Assembly (NCBI GenBank): GCA_027475525.1 | Contig: JAMWFC010000113.1 | Span: 1,178,001 to 1,242,000 of the forward strand | From: Macrolepiota albuminosa | Taxonomy: Eukaryota > Basidiomycota > Agaricomycetes > Agaricales > Agaricaceae | Reading direction: 5' to 3' | DNA length: 64,000 bases | Shown: positions 19,249-31,100 of the stretch, one piece after another | Layout: each line of letters starts with the position of its first letter | How positions within the stretch are numbered: position 1 is the stretch's first letter | Program-made: the position numbers and the translations under genes | Notes under the pieces: model-generated | The model's database searches: none | What the model was told of the DNA's origin: nothing | Seen by the model: the letters and a program-made list of their open reading frames with translations, nothing else

Positions 19249-22200
19249 TTGCCCCGTGTCACCGCGGCAGGCGCAACCAACCGGTTCCATGTATTGTCGA
19301 CTACGAATGGAGTTCTTTTGCATGGTCCGAATGAAGCGAGTGTTAAGCAACGTCGGCGGCAGCGGCGGGCGGCGGTGATTCATGCGAGATCCCCACGATC
19401 GCCGTATTCAGCGTTAGAGCTACCGGTCTCGCTGCGGGTCCAGGGACCTGCGGTGCAGCCTCGCATTGTTGACACCCGGGCGATGGTAGATTCGGGTGCC
19501 AGCTGTTGCTTCATCAACCCACGTTTTGTCCACGAGCAGGCCTTTCCCATCGTCCAGAAGAAGACACCTCTCCGTCTGTGCACGATTGACAACTCGGAGA
19601 TCCGTTCGGGCCTGATCACGATGGAGGCCCACTTGTGCGTTGTGATTGGGGACCACGTGGAGAACCTGATCTTTGACGTTGCAGACATCGGCGACGACAA
19701 TCTGATCCTGGATGTGAATTGGCTGCGCATGCACAATCTGACGATAGACTGGGCGCGTTCAACAGTGGAGTTTGGCTCTCGCCGGTGCGTGGATCAGTGC
19801 TTGCCAGCGGACGTGTTGCAGTCGGTGGTGGCGCCACGACGGCGTGCTGCCCCCCGTGTTGCTGGGGTGGTGCCTGCGGCGCGCCGGCGCGGGGTACGTG
19901 CGTTTGCTCGAAAGTCAACAAACACGCAGGCTGCTCAGGAGTGCCCGTTAGTGCCGGCGCGTGCGGAACGTTATGCAAAACTGAAGATGGCACGGACGAG
20001 GAAGACTCGCTGGCTGCGTGGATTGAGGGCGGAGGCCGTGGGGAAGGCAAGAGTGTGCGTGGATGAGGCACTCCGAGCGGCGGAGAGGCGGGAGGATGGT
20101 GGGGGCGCCTTTTTGGAGCAGAAGTGGGACTGGGAGTCTGGGAGGGGTGCGGAGGGTCCGTACCTGCGTCGGGGAGCGGCAGGACGAAGCTTTTCGCAGG
20201 TTCTAGCGGAGCGTGCATCAGGTGGACCGGAAAGGCGCAGCGTTGAGGAAATGGTGCCAGCCGAATTTCATGAGTTCCTGGATGTGTTCGATAAGTCGCG
20301 GTCAGAGCGCCTTCCGACTCACCAGGAACACGATTTGGGCATCGACCTCATCGACGGCGCGTCGGTCCCGCCGCCAGGAAGGCTCTATCAGTTGGCGCCA
20401 GCGGAGTTGCGCGCTCTGCGCGAGTTCATCGACGAGAACCTGGCCAAGGGCTACATCCGACCGTCAAGTGCACCGTGCGGCGCGCCGGTTTTCTTTGTAA
20501 AAAAGAAGGATGGGACGCTGCGACTGGTGGTGGACTTCCGTGCACTGAACGCAGTCACACGACCAGACACGTACCCCATCCCGCTAACTACGGAGCTCCT
20601 GGACCGGCTACGTGCAGCGAGGGTGTTTACGACATTAGACATGAGGTGGGGCTATTATAATGTTCGGATCCGGGAGGGTGACGAGTGGAAGACGTCGTTT
20701 CGCACACGCTATGGACAGTTTGAGTTCTTGGTCATGCAGTTTGGACTGCGGAACGCTCCGGCTGCCTTCCAGCGTATGGTGAACGGCCTTTTTCATGACC
20801 TGGTGGACGTCTATGTGGTGCTCTACTTAGATGATATCATCATCTTCTCAGAGGACCCAACGCAGCATGAGATGCATGTCCGGGAGGTCTTACGGCGCCT
20901 GCGTGAGGCTGACCTCTTCCTGAAGCCTGAGAAGTGCCGCTTCCGAACGACAGAAGTGGACTACTTGGGTCTGAAGATATCTCCTGGTCGCATTGGCATG
21001 GACCCTGTGAAGGTCAGTGGAGTGACAGATTGGCCCACCCCACGCAACCTGCGTCATGTCAACCAGTTCCTAGGATTTTGTAACTTCTACAGGCGTTTCG
21101 TGGAGGATTACGCATGGATTACGCGCCCACTGGAGCGGTTGAAGGGGAAGGACGTGTCATGGAGGTGGGGGGGGGAAGAACAGGCAGCGTTTGAGGCGTT
21201 GAAGGCAGCGTTTGTGGAGGCCCCGGTTTTAATGATGCCAGACGGGGGGGGGAAGAACAGGCAGCGTTTGAGGCGTTGAAGGCAGCGTTCGTGGAGGCCC
21301 CGGTTTTAATGATGCCGGACACAGAGGCACCGTTCCGGGTGGAGACGGACGCATCGGACTTCGCGGTAGGGGCAATCCTGTCTCAGAGGGTGCAGGAGGG
21401 TGAGTGGAAGCCCGTCGCGTTCTTTTCCAAGGCGATGCAGCCAGCGGAGCGCAACTATGACGTGCACGATAAGGAGCTCCTGTCAGTGGTCAGGGCCTTT
21501 GAGGCATGGAGACCTTACCTGGAGGGCAGTCCCCACCCTGTCGACGTGTTCTCGGACCATCGTAATTTGGAGTACTTCATGTCCGCGCGCGACCTGAGCC
21601 GCAGGCAAGCGAGGTGGAGCATCTTCTTGAACCGGTTCGTGTTCTGCATCCACCACCGCCCAGGTCGCCTAAGTACGGGGCCGGATGGTCTGTCACGCCG
21701 GCCGGACCACGAGGTGGAGGGCCCGGATAATACAGGCCAGAGATTGCTTTCGGAGGACAGGGTCGGGGCGCGGAGGGCAGTGGTGGTGGCAGTGGGGAGG
21801 TGCGGTGACTCAGAGGTGGTGCGGCGAGTGGCAGCAGTCCAGCGCGTGTTGGCTGACGGGGACATCCTGGGGTTGATCAGGCGGGTGTCAAGGGAGGACA
21901 AGAAGCTGGCGCCGTTGTGGGCGCTCGACTCGGCACCGGCATTGGTTCGCTCGCGACTAAAGGAGTTCCAGTTGGACAACGGCTTAGTGCGGTTTAGGGG
22001 ACTGGTGTACATACCTGACAACGAAGAAGTCAAACGGACCCTGCTCCAGCTCTACCATGACTCGATCCCGGCGGGTCACCCAGGGCGTGCGAACACTCTG
22101 GCCTTCGTAGCGCGCAACTACTACTGGCCGAGGATGTCCGAGTATGTGCATCGTTACGTGGATGGGTGCGAAACCTGCCAACGCATTAAACTCCGGTGAC

Positions 22201-23336
22201 AGAAACCGTATGGCCTACTACAGCCGCTTGAAGTACCCGACGGCCCTTGGCAGCATATCTCCACCGACTACGTTGGCCCGCTGCCACTGTCACGGGGCTT
22301 CGACGCGGTGCAGGTGGTCTGCGATAAGTCGACGAAGCGCGCCCACTTCCTGCCGGCCCACTCAACAGACGACGCTGCCGCGATGTGTGACACCTTCATG
22401 GAGAGAGTGTGGTGCTTACACGGCACTCCCAAGAAGGTGGTCTCGGATCGGGGGCCCCAGTTTGTGGCCCGGTACACGAGGCGTATGTGGGAACGATTGG
22501 GCATTAAACCGGCCCTCTCCACGGCGCACCACCCCCAGACCGATGGTCAGACAGAGAGGGTGAACCAGGAGTTGGAGATTTACCTTTGCGCGTTTGTCGA
22601 TTACTATCAGGACGATTGGGTTAGCTGGCTCCCATTCGCAGAATTTGCTTACAATAATCGCCTCCACTCGGCAATTGGGATGTCGCCGTTCTATGCGGAG
22701 TACGCGTATAACCCCACCTTTTCAATCGACCCCGTAAACTCGCAGTCGGTTCCCAAGGCCAACGAGAGGCTGGAGCAAATACGCACCGTGCAGGCGGAAC
22801 TGAAGTCCTTGTTGGAGTTGGCGGCCGAGCGGATGCGACGTTTCCACAACGCGTGGGTAGATGAGGCGCCGGACTACATAGTGGGTGACCAAGTCTTCCT
22901 TGAGCGGGCTGACCTGCGCTCGGACCGCCCTAGCAAAAAACTCGACTTCAAAAGGTTCGGGCCGTTTTAGGTGGTACAGAAGGTTTCGAACTCTGCGTAT
23001 CGTCTGGCCTTGCTGGACGGTTGGGCCATTCACGATGTTTTTCACGTTTCGTGCCTGATCCCAGCGCGGAGCGACACTATCCTGAGTCGTAGACAGGAAC
23101 CGCCGCCGCCTGTACAGATGGAGACGGGCGACGAGGTCGAGATTGAGAGGATCTTACGCGAGAGGCGGACGAGGGGGGGAGTCTCGGAGTTCCTGGTGCG
23201 TTGGAAGGGGTACGACGAGAGTGAGGATGAGTGGCTCCGCGAATACGACATGCCCCATGCGATGGAGGCTATCCAAGAATTCCGTGCCAACGAAAGGACG
23301 CGTGGGAAGAGGAGGCGAAAGACACGGCAGGAGTGA
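19249..23336 (+). pseudogene. Gypsy Pol with chromodomain, frame broken
   Basis: Pol order: aspartic protease (AMVDSGASCCFI); RT (KKDGTLRLVVDFRALN, then YLDDIIIFSED); RNase H (ETDASDFAVGAILSQ); integrase zinc domain (HPGRANTLAFVARNYYWPRM, then CETCQ); integrase core (VVSDRGPQFVARY, DGQTERVNQELE); and a C-terminal chromodomain (FLVRWKGYDESEDEW). Three defects: a 77-bp tandem duplication at 21167-21320 shifts the frame inside RNase H; a TGA at 22197-22199 and a TAG at 22968-22970 stop an otherwise continuous frame in integrase. The TGA could come from CGA and the TAG from CAG by C-to-T change. The LTRs are identical, so these defects are recent, inherited from a defective source copy, or partly assembly errors. 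The true pol start is unclear, since the frame opens 2 nt after the gag stop without an early ATG. Confidence 0.9.
21167..21320 (+). repeat. 77-bp tandem duplication with two mismatches (3)
   Basis: 21167-21243 and 21244-21320 match at 75 of 77 positions, each starting with a run of nine G. It lies in the RNase H part of pol and shifts the frame. Confidence 0.95.
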
Positions 23337-23448
23337 TGGATACGATTCTTTTTTTTCTTTTTCTGTTTTCTCCTTTTTTTTCTTTCGGCGCGTCTCCGCC
23401 CTTGCGCCTAGTGACGACGGGCGCTATCCTTGACAAGGAGGGGCCGGG

Positions 23449-23665
23449 TGTCATGATATGTCATGATAACTCCAACTTACTTCTTACTTACTGATACCGT
23501 CACGTGACCACACATACCATACCGACGCGTGATAGATATAGATTCTTTAGTTCTATTCATTTCGTCTTAAGGTATGTGGTCGCAAAACTACTTATTACAG
23601 TTCACAATATATTTCGTCTTAAGCTTCCTACGTGCTGCATTGCAAATCACAGTCGAAGCATAACA
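23449..23665 (+). repeat. 3' LTR, Gypsy element B
   Basis: 217 bp, identical by eye to 17947-18163. It is preceded by the purine tract AAGGAGGGG, the likely plus-strand primer. Confidence 0.95.
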
Positions 23666-23670
23666 ATATT

Positions 23671-24994
23671 GTTGTTGTTTGAAAGCTTGTTGATTTTTCT
23701 TTGTCAGGCATTGACAGGATGAATTGTACAATTTGATGAACGTTCTGAATCATAATTGGCATAGAGAAGGCCCGGCTGCACTTCATATGAAGCGTTCAAG
23801 GTTTGTCGCATCTACGTGATGATGAATGAGCATAGCACGGTGTGATAAAGGTATGATCGAGGTGAATCGCTTACTCCCGGAGTATTTGGAAGACAACGTC
23901 AACAAGCTCCCAAAACCCGATGTCATATCAGTACCGGTATAAACATTTGGCTGTGTATTTAGAAGTGAAGAGAAGGGTGGCGCATGGATATATTCACGCC
24001 AAGAATCACCTTAAAGGGCTACGGATCTGAATTTTGCCGTTCATGGAACAACTGTCGTTGCCAATGAGGTTGCAGGATGGTGCTCATCAGGAAGGGACAA
24101 GGTGCCTTACCACTTCCGAAATGAGCACGTTAAGCAATCCTAGATTGTAGAGGACAGAACTGATCGGGAAATATGACTCCCGGAGTTGGACTGAAGAATG
24201 AGGGAGGATGGTTTGAGGACTTTGAATCTGGGAATGTCGGATGGTCAATTCTTATGTCCAACGTTCATGTATGACAGCAAGGGTAGAGTTCAGACATAAT
24301 CAACTTACGACTTGAGAAGGAAAGTCGGTAGAAACCATACTATCACGCAGATAGATCAGTAAATGATTGACTGTATTCGAGGCGTTAGCGTATACCGACC
24401 TATACGCTAGTAGTAGTGACTTACCTTCAGTTCGATGTATTATTGACTTAGGGTACGATATATAACATAACGATGGTTGGTTCTCTGATCAGGGCGATAT
24501 AAGATAATGGGAAAGTGTCACAGAGAATGGTATCGGGGTTGATGGGTGTCCGCGGTTGGCCACATTGATTGTGTTGTGGGTGTCCGAACACGGGGATCAA
24601 CAATTATCTCAAGCTCAAGACTCTGAGGGAAATTATGATGATGCTCAGACCCTGATACCGGAACATCTATACACAACGCCGCACAAGCCTAAAGACAAGC
24701 GACAAGTGGCACACGTCCATAGTCGTTTCTACGCATACTTTATGAAAGCAAGTCATGACTAATTTCGGCCCGAGAGGAGCGCTATCACGTGATGAACGCG
24801 TGATTGATACGCGGCGTCCTCGTGGTTTACGGCGCCACCACAGCCATGAACAACTTTTCTATAGGTGGACATCATCTACTGACCTGCTTTGGCTGTGTTG
24901 TTGCCTCATGCTCCGTCTGGGTATATAACCTATTTGCCTCGCCGAAAAGCCATCACCCTAGTGTTCGTACATCGAGTCATCCCGTTTTCGAACA
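23671..24994. other. Intergenic, no gene seen
   Basis: 1.3 kb without a convincing ORF or family motif. It contains a perfect 9-bp inverted repeat TAGCGTATA/TATACGCTA with a 6-nt loop (24386-24409), and two copies of ACTCCCGGAGT (near 23872 and 24176). The last 100 bp are presumably the GH16 promoter. Confidence 0.5.
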
Positions 24995-26653
24995 ATGGTG
25001 TCGTTGTTGGACTTGTCCCTGATTGTCTTGTTCTCTATGTTCTTTCGACATGTGAAGGGATATGATCTTGTAAGAGATCACTCTGGTGTAACCTTCTTCG
25101 ACGAATGGGACTTCTATGGTGCATACGACAACCTGACTCTCGGTGAGCATATTACTTGTACATGTTGAAGTTTGGAGTAGAAACGTGTTTCAAATCGCAG
25201 GTGACGTAGTGTGGCTCAATATCGATCAGGCGTACGGACAGGGGCTGGTATACATCAATTCTGCAGGCAATGCAATATTGAAGGTGGACAATCAGCATAG
25301 TGTGGCGTTCAATCAGAAACGAGGCTCAGTGGGTTTTGAGAATTTCTGTTTGAGAAAAAGTCGAACGCTCTACAGGTAAGAATATCGACTCAAGCGTCAT
25401 ACACCGTTGGAAGCTTGTGGATAACGGACATGCTCCATATACCTTATGGTTGTTCCGTGAGTAGGGCTATACCTTTATTCCACCTCTGTACTCATTTTCC
25501 TATGGTAAAAGGTATGGCCTGCATTTTGGACAACGGGTCTCATATGGCCTAACGATGGCGAGATCGAGTGCGTCGACCTTTCACAGAAATAATGTTTCCG
25601 TTTGGGGTTGATATATGACAGCATCCTTGAAGGCATTAATCTCATGGACCATAATCAGATGGCGCTTCACACACTCCCGGGTTGCATGCATTTGACGCCT
25701 CCGAACCAGATGGGCATCTCGGGAGAGTTAGACTGCTCGAAGCCTACAGGTTGTGTTGTCGCAGAAATCAAGCCAAATAGTTACCAGGCTGGTTTCGCAG
25801 CTGCTGGCGGGGGCGTATTTGCAACGCAATTTGATGTAGCTGGGTGAGTTTCATGATAGATCGTCTTTGTACGCTTCGCCGATAGTTGAACAGAATATTG
25901 TAAGCTTTCTTATTATCAACACGGGTGAGGAAGGACTTGTATTTACAACGATAAATTGACAGTATCTGGTTTTGGAGCGTAAGTAATACGTTCTTATAAC
26001 CAAATGCCGAGGCTAAGTTATTGTAGCGCCCAAATATTCCATTGTCCATTTCCAAAGCCGCGTCATCAACTATACCCATCGACATGTCTGACTGGGGTCC
26101 TCCGTCAGCGAGCTTCCCCGCTACGACCTGTAATATCGAACAGTTTTTTGGCCCTCAGAAGCTCATTTTAGATATAACACTTTGCGGAAGCTGGTGAGGA
26201 ATCAAGAACGTACGTAAAGAAATGTGTATTGACATTACTTTTCAGGGCTGGTATACCAACAGAATACTTGCAGACATGTAGCAACTCCGGCCCTACAGGA
26301 ATATGCGTGAGTGCTTTGTTGGCTTTCCTTGATTTTACTTTTGAGGTAACAAACCCGCTCAGTACAACGACAATGTCGTCGGCCCTGGAGACCGATTTAA
26401 CGACGCCTATTTTGAAATACAGTACGTGCGTGCATACACGACGGGCGGAATAGCACCTACTCCGACTGCTGCTGTTTATGATCTTGCTACGCCTGTGATT
26501 ACATCGAAACAGATACCAATTGGGACACAGTTGGTTCCAAGTTCATTGTTTTATCCCAGCGGCGTAGTGGGCCTTCACATGGAGCGTCGGGCTGGGATTG
26601 TTTTGCTATTGACGTTGATTTGGACAATCAGTTTCTTTCTGCTCTACTCATAG
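24995..26653 (+). CDS. GH16 endo-1,3(4)-beta-glucanase-like protein
   Basis: Glycoside hydrolase family 16, laminarinase-like, probably secreted and surface-bound, acting on beta-1,3/1,4-glucan. Exons: 24995-25142, 25201-25328, 25376-25456, 25512-25567, 25622-25843, 25894-25899, 25963-25978, 26027-26193, 26246-26306, 26363-26653. This is 1176 nt and 391 residues. Signal peptide MVSLLDLSLIVLFSMFFRHVKG. Catalytic block WPNDGEIDILEGIN (E-I-D-I-L-E: nucleophile and acid/base). LHTLPGCMH and GGGVFATQFDVAG precede GIFIWFWSRPNIP. FEIQYVRAY closes the jelly-roll. The C-terminus is hydrophobic (GIVLLLTLIWTISFFLLYS), fitting a membrane anchor or GPI signal. The 6-nt exon 25894-25899 is needed for the G-I-x-I-W-F motif; without it two residues are lost and the intron would be 119 nt. 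Confidence 0.85.
25894..25899 (+). other. 6-nt microexon of the GH16 gene
   Basis: AATATT is flanked by an AG acceptor (TTGAACAG) and a GTAAGC donor. The neighbouring introns are 50 and 63 nt, and the next exon is only 16 nt (25963-25978). Supported by intron lengths and the restored family motif, not by RNA. Confidence 0.65.
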
Positions 26654-27103
26654 ACAGTTTCAATATCTTCTTTGACTTACGATGGATTTCGATGCTTGAT
26701 CGTACTAATTAATATCCAGAATATGCTGCACTAGGATATTTTAGGGTAGGTGTTCCCTTTCATGATATACCCCATATGTATGATGTTAGCTTCATGGCTA
26801 GAAGCCAAAATATTTTGATGTCGTTGTATATTGATCATGACGTGTATATGATCTACTACTGATACAGCTCTCCAATGAAGGAAGCCACACAATACAGTGC
26901 TGCCATGAAAAACACGACGAAGTTATACCTCAAAGCCTTACATCAGGAAACACACGCACTATACCCCCGCCTCTTAGATCTTAGCCCGTAGAGTGGCTTG
27001 TCAACGGTATAAACGGAGATCGATCAATCAATCAACTACTGAGAACAGAACCGTCGTACTTCTTCTCAAAGCGATATCTTCAACTTTACTAGAGTGTAGA
27101 TCT
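26654..27103. other. Intergenic between convergent genes
   Basis: AT-rich 3' flanks of the GH16 and phosphoesterase genes, which converge here. No gene seen. Confidence 0.5.
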
Positions 27104-28011
27104 CTACAGCTCTATAACCTTCCCAGCATCGTAATTGTCTCTGCCTTCTCCATAACCTCTCTGGTTCGCGTAAACCCTGGTTCCATTTCTCTCAAAATCG
27201 CAGCACCAGTGCGTGTGCCCAAACGCCCATAGCTTTATTTTCTTGCTTTCCCAGCACTTCTCTCCCGTGAGTTCAGTCACGAAAGCAGAGTTCGTTGGTC
27301 CATCGTTGAACTTCGGGTCACCTGTGCCATCCTTGGTCGGGGCATGGTGTGTAAACACCACGATTTGCCTTTCTGGTTGGTGCTCTGCAATTTCAGCAAC
27401 ACGCTCATTTAACCATGCTAGATCTTCTTTGTGGAGAGCGGTGTATTTATCAGGGCTGAAGGAGTCAATTCGACGAAAGTCGGTTAGAGACCAGGAGAGG
27501 ATATCAAGGTCGTCAGGATTAAGGGATGACCAGAGTGTGCATCCGAGAATGGTCAAATCCGGAGAGATATCATTACGCGTACGGTTAAGGTAAACAAATG
27601 TCCCAAGAGATGGATCAGCGTTGACCTTGACGGCGAAGGCGTTTAGACGCTCGACGGACTCTGTCTAAAACATTGAAATTAGATTATTCTTTGAATCGAG
27701 CGAAGCTCTGATCATACTATTGATGATCTATATGGCTCTTATTAACAGTCGGTGAAGATGTTAGGGTTAGTGAGATCGATGCAGTTGTGCTGCGTACCAT
27801 GATTTCCAGACAAAAAAAATACAGTCTCAAAGAGCTTGAGTTGGGCTTCAAGCCACTCAAAGAGTCTATCGTCCACAGTCCAACCAATATCCCCTAGTAG
27901 TGCCAAATGTTCTGCTCGAACTGGGATGTCGTAGTAGTAAAACTCGCGTCCGGGTACGCTATTAGACCTCTCGATCTCAAGATGCAGATCGCTAAGAATT
28001 TGAATCCGCAT
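27104..28011 (-). CDS. Calcineurin-like metallophosphoesterase
   Basis: Two exons: 27798-28011 and 27104-27660, 771 nt, 256 residues. The five metallophosphatase blocks are visible: SDLHLE (D-x-H), LALLGDIGW (GD), LSGNHE (GNH[ED], formed across the splice junction), VVFTHHAPT (second His) and WAFGHTHW (GHTH). These bind two metal ions and hydrolyse a phosphoester. The substrate is unknown; the family has many poorly defined members. The acceptor AG at 27661-27662 was chosen because it recreates the GNHE glutamate. The start is the ATG at 28011, right before the D-x-H block, so there is no signal peptide and a cytosolic location is likely. Confidence 0.87.
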
Positions 28012-28167
28012 TGTCAACTATAGTGCAAAATGTTCTTACGGAAGGAGAAAGCAAGAGTAAATCTTGTCCGGACCTCTTACATAAGTCAGGTTTCCATTCA
28101 AGCTCCTTCCCCTTGTGTGACCCGGCAAGAACAATAGTATTATTCAACTCATGCAATCCTTACTCAA

Positions 28168-31100
28168 CTCAATGTGCAACTAAGGTAATAACACTAACGC
28201 TAAACCCAGGCGCATTATACGTGAACGTTTTCCCCGTGCGGATCGAGCTATTTACCGGCACCGCCGCGTTGGGTGTCGTGGGGGTATTGCTCGTGGTCTC
28301 CGAGCCTTGAATTACCTGAAGTGTACCCGTGCTAGCAACTGTAGTGAATGGGAGGACGAAGGTTACTGATGTTTCCGTGGCAATCGTGTTGGAAATCTTG
28401 CGTGCATCGTTAAGCTCAAGTGGAGAGTAAGGATAGCGGAAGATTTACCTTGATAATAATTGATTGAGCTGCTGTGTCACGGACGACGCTCCAAAAGATG
28501 GTTCCAGTGCGGCTTGGGAGGGTTGATGGGATATACTCGTCTCCTCGGTTTTGACTGAAGAGCTGAGATGATGTTAATAGAGGTCGGACAGAAATAGTCT
28601 CGGAAATCAAACCTTTTGTACGTAGAAACTTGTTGAACGATATACCGCTCCAGAGCTGATGCAAGATAGTCAGTCAAAAGACAGATAAATTCAATGCAAT
28701 ACCATACTCGAAGCTGACCAAGTTGGGGGTCTGTCAATTGAATGGTTTTCATTTTTGTATCATGTTCAAAAAGGACGGCATACCCATTGAGAGTTTGCGA
28801 CATGCTACGACAAGTTTATCTCAATCCATCACGCCACGCGAGTAATAATCACACTTACATTCAGCAAAGGTGCGTATGACGCCGCAAACCTAACATAAAT
28901 GAAGGTGAGCTCAGAGGTGCAAGGCGCAAGAGACGTACACAATATCGCTATTCCTCTCTAGTCCGGTCATAAATGCAGCTTCTCCAGTAGAGCCTTTGTA
29001 ACGGGTTAACGAAACATCAGTCAGAAGATAGAGAGACAAACTTTGCATGGTCGGGAAAGTGAGTCGTCCATCAGCAGGCGAGCCAAAGATATCATTTGGA
29101 TTGGTCGAGATTGCCGCGTACTCGCCCTGTGTCATGTAATCAAGTCAATTGCAATCGGTTTAGGAAACGACAGGAAGCGAGATCCAACCTCGAAGTACTT
29201 AGTATCATTGCGTTCGAAGCCATCGTAGATGAACGAGTTTTGTGCGAACCAAGCTAGACAATATGGATATAGGAATTCTTTGGATGTAGTTTGATGGACG
29301 TGGACGTACAAGGAGTCTGATAAACGTGAACGTCGTAATCTAATGGATTGGGAGAGAGAACGGGGTTGAAAGTGTTCGAGGTTGCAATGAAATCTAGTGT
29401 TTGTGTTTCGAAGATGTTGATGAAATTATACGGGAGAAGCACGGACGGAGGTTGGGGAATTGGGCTCTGAGAGCGTCGACAAAGTCACGCCATCTGAAAA
29501 TATACCTGTTGAACACGGCGTAAAAGTCAAGCTTCCGAAGAATACATGGTGTAGAGGAGCCTACGTGTTCGCGGCAAAAAAGTCCTACAATGGGAGTCAA
29601 TCGTCGTACATAGCCAACTTACGGCCAATGATCGTGCACACCTCATTTCCAACTTCCACGAAAGTCAAGGAGAAAGGCTCAGGGTGACCCAGGGACGCAC
29701 GGAGATCGGCTAATTCAGAGAAAGTCAGAACGGTATTGAAATTATATAAAGTATAACACTGCCAGCTGCGCTTGACCCTTGCGCACCAACGACAAAGTTG
29801 ATCTGGTAATGTAGGTGTTCGATTCATGAATCAGTTCTGGGCATCCGATTGAACTGCACCTGATCGATTGCCTGCTGGATAAATGGTTGGAGAGCCGCCT
29901 CTGCAACGCTAGTTCCTCCCAGTGCAAAACCTATAAAGATCCACCTTAAAAGCAGCAGGTGGTGAATTTGTGGGCAAGGAGCGTACCTGCCCAAACCGCC
30001 ATAATAGGTGTCATATTAAGGTCCTCGCACCAGGTGAGGTATTCAAAGAGCCCCAAACCACTTCAAGATTCAACAGTCAGTTGAGAAGGGAACAATAGGT
30101 TTGATGTTCGGCGCACTCAGTGTTGATATAACCCCAGTCACCGACGCGGCCTCGATAAATGTGAGCTTTTTCAATTTGACAATACATATAACCTACCAGG
30201 TCTGTCGACCAATGGGCCGACCTTCATAAATAAACAATGATCAACGGGTGCTGAGAGAAAAGGGTGAACGTACGTACAGTGGCGTTCCATTGCCAGCGCG
30301 TGGCAACGGTTTGACCTTCGAGGTTGTTTCCGCCTACGAGTTCAACAGTTCCATGATCATATATTGCAATGACGCTAGGAGAATGACATACCTGGGAACC
30401 TGAAGAATGAAGGTCCCATTTCAGATAAGGCCTATATATTCAACATCATTTGTGAAGGGATGGCATTCAGTATGGAACGTACCTCAGCAATATCCATCCG
30501 CATCCCGTTTGGCCTATCCTTGAACGTAGGCGGGAACAATGATAACATCGCAAAGTTGATTGTCTGTCCAGCTGCCGCACTACCATCCAGCGTGATCACA
30601 AACAAGTTTGCAGTGGAAGATGGAGTGATGGTAGGTATGATTTGAACAGAGAGTTGTTGCCATGATGTTTGAGCTCCAGAGATCGAGACTGTGGACGAAC
30701 CGAGGACTTGGCCTGAGGTAGTTTGTAGGCTGACGGTAGCGGAGCCGCGGAAGGAGGAAGCAGTGGGGAAACGATAGAAGAAGGAGGCAGAATAGGTCGT
30801 CGAGGCTGTTACTTTGATTCCTGCGGTTGTTGATTAGGTTGAGTAAAATAGAAAGAAGTGGAAGGGAGGGAAGTAGACGAACCGAAGTACCCGGTGTTGG
30901 CGAATCCGACGGGGCCAGTACGACCATTGGGAATCACGACGTGCAGCGCATTGGGGAGGGCTGAGGAGACAGGAACCCTTTCGGCAATGACAGACAGTGT
31001 GGCTCCGTTTACGGCTTGCCAAGCGTTGAGGGCTGCGGATGTGCCTATGTAAGGAGGTGAGAGGAGAGTAAAGGAATAAACAGGTGAAAATATGATATAC

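Larger units (their letters stand above)
17947..23665 (+). mobile_element. Chromodomain Ty3/Gypsy retrotransposon (Tf1/sushi-like)
   Basis: 5719-bp element with 217-bp LTRs identical by eye and the 5-bp target duplication ATATT (17942-17946 and 23666-23670). It lies 92 bp past the methyltransferase stop codon. It encodes gag and a pol that ends in a chromodomain. The interior is much more GC-rich than the flanks. Pol is broken by a 77-bp duplication and two nonsense codons. LTR/leader complementarity suggests self-primed reverse transcription. Confidence 0.95.

Noticed and set aside
18332..20218. Long minus-strand ORFs (up to 267 codons) over the GC-rich Gypsy gag/pol
   Set aside because: High GC makes stop codons rare on the opposite strand. 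The sequences are low-complexity Arg/Pro/Ser and have no family motif.
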